A stretch of 64,000 nt of DNA from Poa pratensis (Eukaryota; Streptophyta; Magnoliopsida; Poales; Poaceae): the NCBI GenBank assembly GCA_947311845.1, contig CAMZMU010000063.1, positions 61,123,833 to 61,187,832 of the forward strand. The letters are read 5' to 3'. The notes beneath the pieces were generated by a model that saw only the letters and a program-made list of their open reading frames with translations, ran no database searches and was not told where the DNA came from. This document shows, one piece after another, positions 35,317 to 46,426 of the stretch (the stretch's first letter is position 1; every line of letters begins with the position of its first letter). Both the position numbers and the translations under genes were made by a program.

Positions 35317-35750
35317 CTAACAGGTTGCTCGAGATTGATTTTTAATCAATATAATCGTGTACTCTTGTTGGTTTAATATATATGGAAAAATTAAAAAAAA
35401 AGTTTGCTCGAGGCTTGGGGCAGCGGAAGGCAACAACGTTCCGCAACAGCGGCGACCAGAACGTGCACCCCGCCGTCCTCCGGCCGCTGCTGCTGCCCGG
35501 TCTGCGTCGCCCCGAATGCCTTCTTCGAGCGCTAGCGCCGGTGCCGGCGCCGTCACCTCCATGCAGGCCTGCCTCTCCTCGAACACCATCAGCAGCACCG
35601 GGAGCCACACCACAGCCTGCACCACCGAGAGCTGCACCATGATCCAGTCCCCGACGGCGCGGCCAAAGACGCAAGAAGACGACCTGTCGACATCGAGCGG
35701 CACATGAGCAGGCATGGTGGTCGCCGTCCCCATGGCCAACGTCATCGAAA
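35317..35750 (-). pseudogene. Possible remnant of a PIN-type auxin efflux carrier
   Basis: On the minus strand a frame reads SISMTLA near 35757-35737 and then GRAVGDWIMVQLSVVQAVVW, LPVLLMVFEERQA (about 35665-35570). I recall the sixth/seventh membrane region of short PIN proteins reading much like this (AQ..VVQ.AVVQ..VW.PLLLM.FE.RKA). The segment between these two pieces is garbled. The downstream part is Ala/Arg-rich and stops at a degenerate T-rich region. Upstream, 35820-36230 has further minus-strand frames with no PIN similarity. This is similarity from memory over about 35 residues, so it is tentative. Confidence 0.4.
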
Positions 35751-36735
35751 TGCTGCGACAAGGTGAGCACTAACTAGATCATGTACAATATAAGCTTTAG
35801 TTGGAAGGAGTTGGACTAATTCACTGCACGGAGAGGTCACGAGGGGTGGCGGCGCTGATGGCCGTACTTGAGGAAGTCGATCTCTGCAGATACAACATAA
35901 AAATTGTGGAAACTTGGTCAGGGCGGAGGAGGGAACCACGGGAAACAAAGTGACACGATTGAAATTGGAAGAACGGGTCTGAAAGAGACTCGTCGCCGGC
36001 CATGTCTTCTCCGCGTGCTCCCTGGTGTTGCTGTTGATGAAGGAGAGGTTGGTTTTGGCGCCGACGTGCGCGGTGTAGCCTGCTATGCGGGAGTTGTTGA
36101 TGCGGAACACGGCGGCGTGGGAGTCGATGAGGGCGCAGTGGGTGTCGGCGGAGGACGCCGCTGTTCCGACGAACGGCGCAGGGAAGAGAGAGCGTGGACG
36201 AGGTCGTTGATATATTCAACGGTGCCAAAAAAAAAATTGTTCTTCTCTTATATATTATTATTTCATTTTTTTTGCACTACATTTTCCCTTCTTCTCATTT
36301 ACTTAAACAAACTGATTACAATACTTAAATAGGCTAGCTCTCGCACTGCCGGACGGCACACTCACCCACTAAGAGCACTAACAACATGACCTCTTCCTAC
36401 GACTATGCCACTAACGCACGCACAAAGCTAGCTGCTTGCATGCAGCTAACAACCCTAAACATGCACTAACTGACTCCCTTGACCTACTCTTCTGCTGCGC
36501 CTCGCACGCATGCAACACTTAAACAAAATGACAAGATTAATATCTAACAACGACTACGAGCCTACATCAGTGATCAATGATCAATAACCAGTCCCCAACA
36601 GTAGTAACCTTCTACCAAAGTTACAGGACTAAAACAACACCAACGCAATACGGTTCGATCCGGACTGCTCTTGATCCGCAGCTTGCACACACAATGGCAG
36701 CAAGTTCAGAGCCTCGCTTCTGGTGAAGCCTGCAC

Positions 36736-39700
36736 TCACGGTAGCAGCATGTTGCCTCGCTGCCCTGTGATGATTGTCTTGCTTTCGTAGAGTCCCGTGA
36801 TCTCGAAGCTCTTGCAGCTGCTCAGCTGTTCCGTCGTCTCCCACTTCGTCTTGGGCACGAGTTCCTCGTGCTCGTGCCGAGGAGAGTACTCCTGCAAACA
36901 GCAAGGCCACGAAGAATCATCTCGGTGCTTTTCAAATGGATCGATGGAAGAAACGATGTCAAGTAAAGGGAAGAACATGTAGATATATACCTCGAGCTTG
37001 TCGAGCAGTTCGTTGGGCGTCGGAGCCAAGACTATGATGTGGCGAGCGGTGGGCTTGATGAAGCCTTCCTCCACGGCCTTGTCGATGAAGGACAGCAGAG
37101 CGTCGTAGTAGCCGTCCACATTCAGCAGCCCGACCTGTAAGATACATTTCCCGGTAGAGTAATGTATGGATCATCATCTACACTTGTGCAGGTTAGGTAG
37201 GTTAGTATATGCGAGACGCGATGCAGAGGACCAAGAACGTACCGGCTTCTCGTGGATGCCAAGTTGCGCCCATGTGATTACTTCTAAGAGCTCTTCAAGT
37301 GTTCCGTACCCGCCTGCAAGATCGGAATAAGACATGCTTACTTAAAAGTGGTCTTGGTTTGTTCAGAAAAAGGGGAATCAGTATCAAGATGATTTTGCTC
37401 AAATTAATGTCGTCTGTTTGTACTTTGTAGCAGCGAAATTTCTGTCGACCTCTTACATGAAAGCACGGGCTTAGGTCCTACTCCGGGCCTAACCCAAGCA
37501 CTTATTTGGGCTAGACCGAGAAGTCCAACAATCTAGCTGATCCAACAAAACAGCAACAACACAACTGTGTGCATTTTTCCCTAATTTTTTTGTGTGCATT
37601 CTTGATGTCTCTTCTTAACATTATGTTAGTGCAGATATTGTGTGTAATTGGCATATTTTTAATATTAACATATTCTCTTTGTCGAAAAAAATTGGAGCCC
37701 GTGAAACCCCCACGACCGGAATAACACGGCCATTTTGTCAGGTCACTTCAACCCAAACTCTGCCTGCATCTACTATCCTATCCTGCTGCTTTACAACCAT
37801 CATCTGCACTAACCATGGCACGGCCGGCAGATTTTTTTTACAAATATGGCCCTCTGCCCAACGTAATTGTCAAAAATGGCCCCCTCCGAATTTTATTGTC
37901 AAAAGTAGCCCTAGCGGGATGTGAAAAAGCGACACGTGTACTTCGTGCCAACCCAGATGGCGGGAAGTCACCTTCCGCCGTTCCAGTTGGCGGAAAGTCC
38001 CTGGCGACGACACCTGCGCCAACTGAGTCGGTAGAAACTCAGCCACAGGGTACTTTCCGCCAACTGAGTTGGCGGAAGGTGACTTCCCGCCATCTGGGTT
38101 GGCACGATGTACACGTGTCACCTTTTCACATCCCGCTAGGGCTATTTTTGACAATAAAATTTGGAGGGGGCTATTTTTGACAATTACGTTAGGCAGGGGT
38201 CATATTTGTAAAAAAATCCGGCCGGCAGTCGGCAGAGATCAGAAAAAGACCGTACAAAGCTAGCAAATCTTATCTGCATGCCGAGTTGCCGACTGAAGAA
38301 GTTGTAGAGATTTGCAGGTGGTGGAAGGACTAACCAGGGAGTGCTATAAAGGCATCAGATTGCCTGGCCATCTCAGCCTTCCTTTGGTGCATATCTGCCA
38401 CTTCCTTCACCTCCCCCACTGTCTCACCTGTTATCTGCACCCACGTCCAAACATCATACATACGCATCAATCGATGCATATGCATTTTAAGCCTTGTTAA
38501 TTATAATCAAAGAGAAGACCACATCCATGTTTCTGCTGCGCCAAAGGGTCAAAGCAACTTTGTGCAGAGGGTATATTGTAATCAGAGCAATGCATGTGCA
38601 TGCTAGCAAGGTTCAGGAGGGGTAATCATGATGCTGTTGTGGGGGACAAAAAGCAAAATATGGGGTGCATTTCTTTTTTGTTAGTAAAGTCAGTATCTGC
38701 AGCTTAAAGGCTTATAAAGGACTTAAATTAGAACAAAGGGGCAGCCACCAGAAGCAATCAAGATCAGCAAGATATCACCCTCTAAGGGAAAGGAAAACAA
38801 GATTTCACTGAACATTCCATGCATCTGATCTTTCTTCCAAAGAGAGAGGCGATAAGATTGCATCCTTCTTTCCCACTACCAACAGAGATAGACAATAAAG
38901 GTTTCTGTTACAACTAATATTTTACGTGTACTTTAATTATAACATGAGCTCGGAAGTGCTTAGAAACAAACATTGTGATAAAAACACTGACCGGTTTTTT
39001 ATTTTGTTGTGCGTCGTCTGATTTATTTGTGAAATCAGCTGATGCCTTTTTACTTACTCTACAGTCATATTTCTAATCTGGGCCACTTGCATGTTTATAA
39101 ATGTGCACCAACTGTATTTGTAACGTGCAACTGTATTTATTTGATTCTTTTACTTGCACATTTGATTTGTCAAATTTTGTATGGTGTTTTTGCACATTTA
39201 ATGTACTCTGTGCAACTGATTTTTGTGCTATATGTTCTGATAAGTTTCTGCCCGTATTTTAAATTTTCCACCTTTATTTGGACGAATGGTTTCATTTGAG
39301 TTTTTAGTCGACTGCTTGTTTGTGAAATTTCAGTCGAACGTTCACTAGTCGGACCCCAAGCTTAACTACCTGCTCAATGAGGGTCACTACAAAAGTGGTA
39401 AATAATTGGTTTCAAATGAAACGAAAAAGGGTGGAATTATAACGGATGAACAATGATGTTAATGGGAATCATGGCATGTTATTAAACAATGACACAAATG
39501 TTGGGAGGTGGAGGCGTGCATAGTTACCTCTCTAGGCATAAGTGTCTTGGGAATCACCCTGCATAGGGACAGCAAGATGAAAATTATATACGACCCATCC
39601 GACTCTGTTTCGTTGCATCTTGCCAAGTCTCGAACTATTCTTTTCATGCGCCACAGTAGTACTACATGTATGCTGAAGAATGAATCATCATGAGTGTTTA

Positions 39701-40432
39701 CATACCCAATGACATGTCTCCCTCCGCTGTAGACTGCTTGAGAGACAAGGCCCATCAGTCCCATGCTCCCTCCTCCGTATACCAGATCAATGTTCCTTGC
39801 TACCTGGTAAAACAATAGCGACAAGGAAAGTTTATGGACATTTCTACTTAATCTACTCTAATTTCATGCACCTAGTGATAGTCTATTTTAGGTTGCCAAA
39901 AAGAATTATTGCCATGAGAGGGGGAGAAACTGACAAAGCACAAATCTCTTGTCTTTGTACTAGCGACACATAAGTTGCATCTTTCATGCACCCATGAAAG
40001 AAATACGATAGAAAATCAAATGCTACTACCAACAAGTGTCCCAACAGCAAAGAGAACACGATACATCAACTAGCTAGAGTTTTGACAAGTTCAGAGAACT
40101 AGCTAGAGTTTTGGGAAGTTCAAAGAAACTAGCTAGAGTTTGAGAAGATCAAAGGAAGTTCAAAGAAACTCACTAGAGTTTGAAAAGATCAAAGAAAAAC
40201 TAGCAAGAGTTGAGAAATAATGCCAATGGCTATGCAAAACAAGGGAGGAGTTCCGAAGATGAGTACGCACCAGCTCGCTGCCTAGCTCAACGGCGGCATC
40301 CTGGTAGCTCGTCTTCTTACCCTTGCTGCTCCCACAGAAGACGCATATCCTCCTGAACCGAGATGCCGCCATCACTTGAACTCCTGCCTGTGCTAATTCT
40401 TCCTTGATCTCCATCTCAACTTCTCTATCCAT
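36736..40432 (-). CDS. LOG-type cytokinin riboside 5'-monophosphate phosphoribohydrolase
   Basis: Releases active free-base cytokinin from its ribotide in one step, in the cytosol. Coding exons on the minus strand are 40432-40271, 39803-39706, 39558-39528, 38434-38335, 37313-37243, 37134-36991 and 36891-36736. Every junction is GT/AG and the phases close to 253 residues plus TGA. The family landmarks are present: [16 protein letters not shown] (about 25-40), [19 protein letters not shown] (about 60-78), IPKTLMPRE (about 89-97), [20 protein letters not shown] (111-130) and the catalytic PGGYGTLEE (130-138). After the conserved core ends near LDKLE, a tail of about 51 residues ([10 protein letters not shown]...) is longer than in short LOGs. 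Met at 40432 is the only in-frame start before the core. It has a TATA box, tandem repeats in intron 1 and a fold-back MITE in intron 4. Which LOG paralogue it is cannot be told. Confidence 0.93.
37830..38218. mobile_element. Fold-back Mutator-type MITE in LOG intron 4
   Basis: A perfect 9-bp target duplication CGGCCGGCA lies at 37821-37829 and 38219-38227. The 389-bp element starts GATTTTTTTTACAAATATGG and ends with the inverse. The two arms, each about 170 bp, are nearly identical when inverted (for example CCCTAGCGGGATGTGAAAA, CCAACCCAGATGGCGGGAAG). Transcribed as part of the LOG pre-mRNA it would fold into a long hairpin. Confidence 0.85.
40069..40215. repeat. Short tandem repeat in LOG intron 1
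   Basis: CTAGAGTTT recurs at about 40073, 40103, 40133 and 40173, each followed by (G/A)A(C/G)AAG(T/A)TCA(A/G)AG-type sequence. The basic period is 30 bp with one longer spacing. It sits about 55 bp downstream of exon 1 in transcript orientation. Confidence 0.6.
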
Positions 40433-40550
40433 TTGTACCCGGCCGTGGTATCTTCCCTAGATATGGATGATAATCCCTCAGTCGCAAGTCGCAACGTTGA
40501 AGAACAGATCCCGTTAGCCCTACACACTCATTGCACCTCCTCTTGGCGGT

Positions 40551-40558
40551 TTATATAT
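40551..40558 (-). promoter_or_regulatory. TATA box of the LOG gene
   Basis: The minus strand reads CATATATAAACC about 120 bp upstream of the LOG start codon. Sequence and distance fit a plant TATA box, with transcription starting roughly 85-95 bp before the ATG. Confidence 0.6.
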
Positions 40559-41700
40559 GAGCGTATCTCGCGAGCTAGGCCCCATCTAAGCTCATTAGTT
40601 ATGTGCGGTAACTTCCGATCGAGTAGCTTTAGTGTGATATTATTCTACCTGAGCTAGCATCTAGATGTATTTTTTTGGGGCTTTCATGAGAGGGTTGCGG
40701 GTTGTAGTCTGATATGATTGCTTCATTAAAAGATTAAGAACTGTTGTCAGTGTTGTACAGTCACATTTGGTCTCTTCTCTCCCGATGTCTACGATCTCCG
40801 TAAAACTAGACAGGAAATAGTTAAGATTTTCCTGTAAGACCGTGCATGCAACCACCATGACCACAAACATGATGTCGGCTATGGCCCTAAATATAACAGT
40901 ACTAGTACCTGTTAGGGACTTAGGGTATGAAGAATGTACCAGACAGACTTCCTTGCAAAGGAAGTGAAGCAGAGAAGCATGCTGACTAGCTAGCTCAGGG
41001 AATCCTTCCTGCCTGAATGTCCAACGCTAACCCAACAGTGTAGTGGAAAACTGGAAATAGATATGCAGGCATACTCATTACAGGTTCAGGTAACTTGGGT
41101 ATCCAAATCCAACAATCCATCACCACCTTGCAGTTTACACGTCCTTTGATTTATTCACCAGTTTTGACGGTCCTTAGGTTGGAAGATATTACTGCTGTGG
41201 ATATTTTTTGCTGCATGCAGCAATTTTCTCTTCATGGAAAATCTACTGCTGGGGAATTCTAGCGCGTATAGATTATGGTCCACACTCTAGTCTAGAAAAG
41301 TTACAGAAGATAACACCCAGCTGCCTCATCTCGATCTTTATATCCCGTTGCAGAAGGAACTGGCATGCGGATGAAGAACATGGCATGTGATTCTGTGAGA
41401 ACGGCGTATATGCTGACTGCTGATTAATCTTACAACGATGGACCGATGAGGGATTTCTGGCGGCCAGTGGTCCGACTAATCGATCAGTCTACAAGTTGTG
41501 AAAGAATCTTTTACGTAGGTGAATATTGCGGCACAACACTGGATGGTAGTTAAAAGAAGTGAGAGATTTTACGGTGCATCTTATTACACATGTAAGTGTG
41601 TAGTACATGGACAATCCGATCGGACAGCTATAACTGATTGGGCCAGTTTTAGGCCAGGGACAAAAACGACTTTTTCCTCCGACTGTTTCAAAGGTACACT

Positions 41701-42360
41701 TTTTTTCGATAAAGGAAATATATTAATATCAAGTAGATACCAATTACACTCAGCATCTGTAACAACAAAATGTCATCAACTAGTTGAGACATTTAGGATG
41801 CATACAGCCAAAGAAAAAAGACATAAAAAACAAGGCACCTGCCAAAGTAAGTAGCGATTCACATCAGTAGAAAACAAACACCACCATTGGCAACTCCTAG
41901 AATACAAAAGAGGCTCTCCGCAGCAACGCCTTTAGGAAGGGAATAATGCACACGCGTCTTCGTCCGATCTAAACCAAAGTCAGATCATGAGTTTTCATCC
42001 GAGAAGTCCAAGAAATCATCACACAACGCCTTATATAAGAAAGCGACTAAGTCTTTCATTGCCAGGTACAACAATAAAGTAATAAAGGTTAGACCTAGGG
42101 TTTTCACCCTGAATTTCGAGACTTGGTACTCGAGCACCACCAAATGACCGCACGACCTAGCGATGAGCGCCGCGTCGTCCTGACTCACTACATCTCGGGC
42201 GCCAACGTGTTGTTGGTGCGCTCAGTGATCTACACACCGCGGATCTCACGCGCCCGCCGCCCCGGTACACCAATGGCACACCCGTATCACCATTGAGCTC
42301 ATCGTCATCTTCATCCTTGTCTACAGTCTTTTCCGCCGCCGAACCCTATCACATTATTCC
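41701..42360 (-). mobile_element. Probable 3' end of a LINE-type retroposon
   Basis: On the minus strand the segment ends ...TTGATATTAATATATTTCCT, TTATCGAAAAAAA, the usual tail of grass LINE-like elements. GGTACAC follows the tail (41691-41697) and also occurs near 42361, a possible but short target duplication. No protein domain is readable. Confidence 0.4.
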
Positions 42361-42449
42361 GGTACACCAAGTAACTACATTTGCTTCCCCATGATTCTCG
42401 TTTGTGCATCTTCTAGTAGTGATATTCTTTCATTAGTCACAAGTCTGTA

Positions 42450-42938
42450 TCTACTATATGCCGAGCGCCCTGAACGCTTGGCAAACAGCAAAATCCGCTC
42501 GTCATATGTGTATGCCGAGCGTTACGCTCGGCAACAAGCACTTGGCATACTCTCGCTCGGCATATAACAAGAATAAGCTCGGCAAACAAAAACGCCCGGC
42601 AAATAGAGCTATGCTGAGCATTTTTTGTAGGCCCTCGGCAAAGCTACAATCGGCAAACAACTAGACGGAGACGTCCATATGACGGCGAGCTATATGCCGA
42701 GTGTATCCCACGTGGCGCTCACACTAAGTGCCGTCATGCCCTCACTAGGCACCGTCCGTGCTGGGCATGTATATGCCGAGCACGCTCGGCATATTGCCAG
42801 TGTATGCCGAGCGTTAACATTTGCCGAGTGCCGCCTGAAAAAAACGCTCGGCACACAGGCTATATGCCGAGCGGATCTGGATGCCGAGAGCGCACGACAT
42901 ACATAAGGCGCTCGGCAATTTTGTTGTTTCCTGTAGTG
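42450..42938. mobile_element. CACTA-type element terminus or mini-element
   Basis: Read from 42938 on the minus strand it starts CACTACAGGAAACAACAAAA, a classical CACTA terminus. The whole 490 bp is packed with subterminal motifs TATGCCGAGCG and CGCTCGGCA in both orientations. The left side (CTATATGCCGAGCGCC near 42456) could be a decayed opposite end. No transposase. Confidence 0.7.
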
Positions 42939-43429
42939 CTAGGTCTGTTATTTTTACGGAATATTTTTTATTTTATACAACAAATATGATATATAAGAAA
43001 TTGACTTGGTCAAACTTTTGATCACTCAAAATAGTTTAAGATTGACATGTCCATGAGAAAATATGATATCAGATAGTTGTAATCATACTGAACGTAAGTT
43101 GGTGGAACATTGGATTAACCTACTATGACTGGTTATACAAGAAATATGTTGCTGGTATAACATGAATCCCTCCAACTTTAGGTGAATGATGACTTGGATT
43201 TAGTTCAGCGAGATATATATTCAAATCTAAGATGACCCTAGTCCATGAGCATGCTATATTCGGGTTGCCCCATGACGTGATCATCGACGATCTGTGAAGG
43301 GAAGATGATACCCAAGGTCTGTTGGACATTATGAATTTAGTTAGTAGATTTGTTTCAAAATGGGAGTATGCCACAGGCTCTGCATCATGATGATGCACAC
43401 AACCTCAATATATTAAAAAATTGGAAGTA

Positions 43430-44400
43430 ACATTGTGGCATAATAAACGTTATACATCTCAAGGATCGGCCAGCGTGGCCACATGAATCAACCAATGGAA
43501 CACCAATAAAGCTAAGACTACACATACTGGACTCTTCTAGAATTCTGCTAGCCACGCTATTGAAGCTAGATAGCCCAAACGACCGCCATCAACAAAGTGC
43601 GTCCAGTATCCGTAAGAGCCCGCTGCTCTGGAGGTAGGAGAAATAACCACATGTGAATCCAATAGATCGCTTTGTGAACAACCTGCACAAAATGAGCATC
43701 TCTAATTTGTTAAAAAATAAATCATTCTTACAATTCCAAACTGGCCAAACAAAAGTTTTGGCGCCAATGCGAATACGCGTTTAGTTTTCTTATCTACCCC
43801 ATTAAGACAACGACCAAACATATTAGCCACACTTATTGGTGGAGAGATATTGAAAATAAAATGAATCAATCCAAATATATCGAGCAAAAGGACATGATAT
43901 AAACATTTGTTTGAAAGACTCATCTTATTTACAAAAAAACACATTGTTTACATCCATTCCATTGTTGACTTATCAGATTATGTTTTGTGAGAAAAACTTT
44001 CTGATGTAAGAACCACATATAATCAACATACATAGACTTAACTGCGAACCTCTCACTTGGAGTCAAATTCCATGTAAAAGTATCCACTTCATCCGAAAGA
44101 CAAACCATCATCAATCTCCTTACCAATTCTAACCATGATGTCCACTTGTCACACGTCAATGGCCGCCTGAACTCAATGCTCAAAGGACTATTGGGCAAAA
44201 TATGTGCAACTAATTTTTTGTGTGTCACACAATGTTAAATAGAGAAGGATATTGTATAGAAAATAGTTTATCACCCAACCATTTATCCTCCCAGAATGGA
44301 ATCCCTAGTCCATTCCCCACCAAAAACTATCCCTTATAAAAAAAACACATTTTAACGTTCATGATATATATCCCCTTCCAAAATGGAGAACCAGAAGGCC
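43430..44400 (-). pseudogene. Degenerate LINE, reverse-transcriptase zinc-finger end
   Basis: On the minus strand a frame around 44228-43930 reads WTSWLELVRRLMMVCLSDEV then DTFTWNLTPSERFAVKSMYV and WFLHQKVFLTKHNL...WNGCKQC. This matches my memory of the zf-RVT region of grass LINE polyproteins. A second piece (43944-43702) reads IHFIFNISPPISVANMFGRC, LNGVDKKTK. Upstream, FWEDKWLGDKLFSIQYPSLF is readable near 44300-44240. Stops and frameshifts separate the pieces, so it is non-functional. Confidence 0.7.
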
Positions 44401-44739
44401 GTGGCCGGCTCAACCTGAGATAAAGTTTTGCTCCCTAAATACTTACTACACAAAAGTTCATGCCATTTAATGTCTTAAAAACAATTGGCTTAAAATACAT
44501 TTAATTTTATATCAAGCACCTCATACCCTACACCAGTTGGTATTTGGGACGACAAAAAATGTTTCGTGTTAAACGGTATTTTTTCTTGTTTTGGTCACTT
44601 TGCCAAAGGAATCGAGAGCAAAAATAATCAAGTCTCTTTTCACACCCCAATTGTAGAGTTTGTTTTATGCTACAAGATGAAATTTTTCTCAAGGTGGAGT
44701 GTTGTTTTATGGTGATCCAAATTCATATAAAGATAAAGG

Positions 44740-45010
44740 CTAACTTCTAACTAGCGGAGCGAGGCCCGTCGCTGGAGGCTTAGGGTTCCACTGCTATATA
44801 TGCCTATTGTAAGCCTCCGGTTTGGAATAAGTCGCACGTTGTAAATCCATGGCATTGTAACCTCACCAGATCATAGTGAAGATTTGTTGGCTGCCCGTGG
44901 TTTTTTCCTTCCATCTTGGAAGAGTTTTTCACGTTAAATCTCGTGTCCCCGTTGTGTTGGTCTTGTTTTCGTTCATCGTTTATTTGCTTGTCGTTTATAA
45001 CATACTCCAA
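44740..45010 (+). repeat. Possible solo LTR fragment
   Basis: The string CCATGGCATTGTAACCTCAC and the following AGATCATAGTGAAGATTTGT resemble the U5 part of grass LTR retrotransposons as I remember them. A TATA-like CTATATATGCC lies about 70 bp before. The LTR boundaries were not found. Confidence 0.35.
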
Positions 45011-46258
45011 GCCCTAGCCACACTTTATTTGCAAAAAAGAGAAAGAACTAAGTGCATGGTATCATGTGCTATGCACACGTTATTTTTTTTCTTTTGCATA
45101 GGTCACATATGGTCATATTTTTAAATAAATTGTGGGTACACAAGACACAACATATATATGTCCATGATTTATTGCGCAAAATTTTTAAAACTTCAAAATG
45201 GGGCATCTGACAATAAGATGCGATGCGCAACTAGTTACTAATATTTTTTGATTTTTTATTTGGATAGACGTATATGAGATCGGGAGCCAATGTGAATTTT
45301 TGAAATATACCTCCCTACTCTTTAGCCAATAATTTCGCACCTCACTCCATGAATACAATCTACCTTCTTCGCCCAAACAAGTAGGATCATTTTAAATATG
45401 TCACAATCCACAAAAAATTGGCAAATTATTATGTTTGTATTTCAGAAATTTTGACTAACAGTTTTGATTAATTTACTACAACAAGTCTACCATTAAAAAA
45501 GTCGAATCCCTATTCAACATGTGCTGTTTTAATAACATAACATATATTCTATTTATCAAATTTGCGGTCTCAGTTAGACTCGAAATTTGAGATCTTCCGC
45601 CACGTTAGCCCATCAAATTACCATGCGTGCACTGAAATTTCTCGGGGCGTGTAAAACTTTGAATGGAAAAACAGTCTTGTTTTCTTGGGGTAAATATTTT
45701 TTGTTGATACTCAGTTCTGATTCGTGGAAAAATCCAAATCGATTTGCTAATTCTAAGTTGGCTGAGAATTAACTAAATCTTAGTTGTCTCCTTAACCATT
45801 AGATTTATTTATATCGTGATTCATATTTGGCTGAGAGTTCTGAGAGATGTGCACGTAAATATCAGTCAACTACTTAGTCGTTGGATTTTACATCGCTATA
45901 AGTGCCAGTTACGCATGGTTTTCAACCGATGGTTTAGTTATTGTTTTTGTCGAATCCTTAGTTGTTGCCTTTGCGTGTGTTTCATGCTGGACTGAGAGTT
46001 GCACGTGGTATACAATTGTTTGAAACTGATTGAGATTCAAGTCAACCGAGTACTCGAGTACTGGATAGTCTTGCTTTAAAATGTATTGGACATTCACAAG
46101 CAAAATATACTCTATGAAATATTGTAGTACTACGCAAAAGATACAAAAACTGTCTGTCAAAAGAAAAAAAAAACTCGGTGCACTAAAAAAGACTACATGT
46201 GAATGTGAAGTTCAGGTGTGAAACTAGCTTCCAAAGGAACCGACGGGGTCGATTGAGA
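45011..46258. other. AT-rich intergenic stretch, no gene seen
   Basis: No coding or structured feature is supported in this region, which lies upstream of the ssSPT gene. Confidence 0.45.
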
Positions 46259-46320
46259 TCCTCTAAAAAAATCCGCCCGATCCCACCAATCCTCTAAAAA
46301 AATCCGCCCGATCCCACCAA
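46259..46320. repeat. 31-bp tandem duplication upstream of ssSPT
   Basis: TCCTCTAAAAAAATCCGCCC followed by GATCCCACCAA occurs twice back to back (46259-46289 and 46290-46320), identical by eye. It lies about 110 bp upstream of the ssSPT start codon, in the presumed promoter or leader. Confidence 0.85.
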
Positions 46321-46426
46321 ACACCACGCCCTTCTTCGTCCTCTAAAAATCCAACACGGCAACACCCCCGTAGCTTCTTTTCAGATCTGAGCGAGGGATC
46401 TACGGTTTCGGGTCTCTTTGGAGAGG

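Noticed and set aside
39380..39400. CACTACAAAAGTGG as a possible CACTA terminus
   Set aside because: No matching opposite end or subterminal repeats nearby; a match this short is expected by chance.
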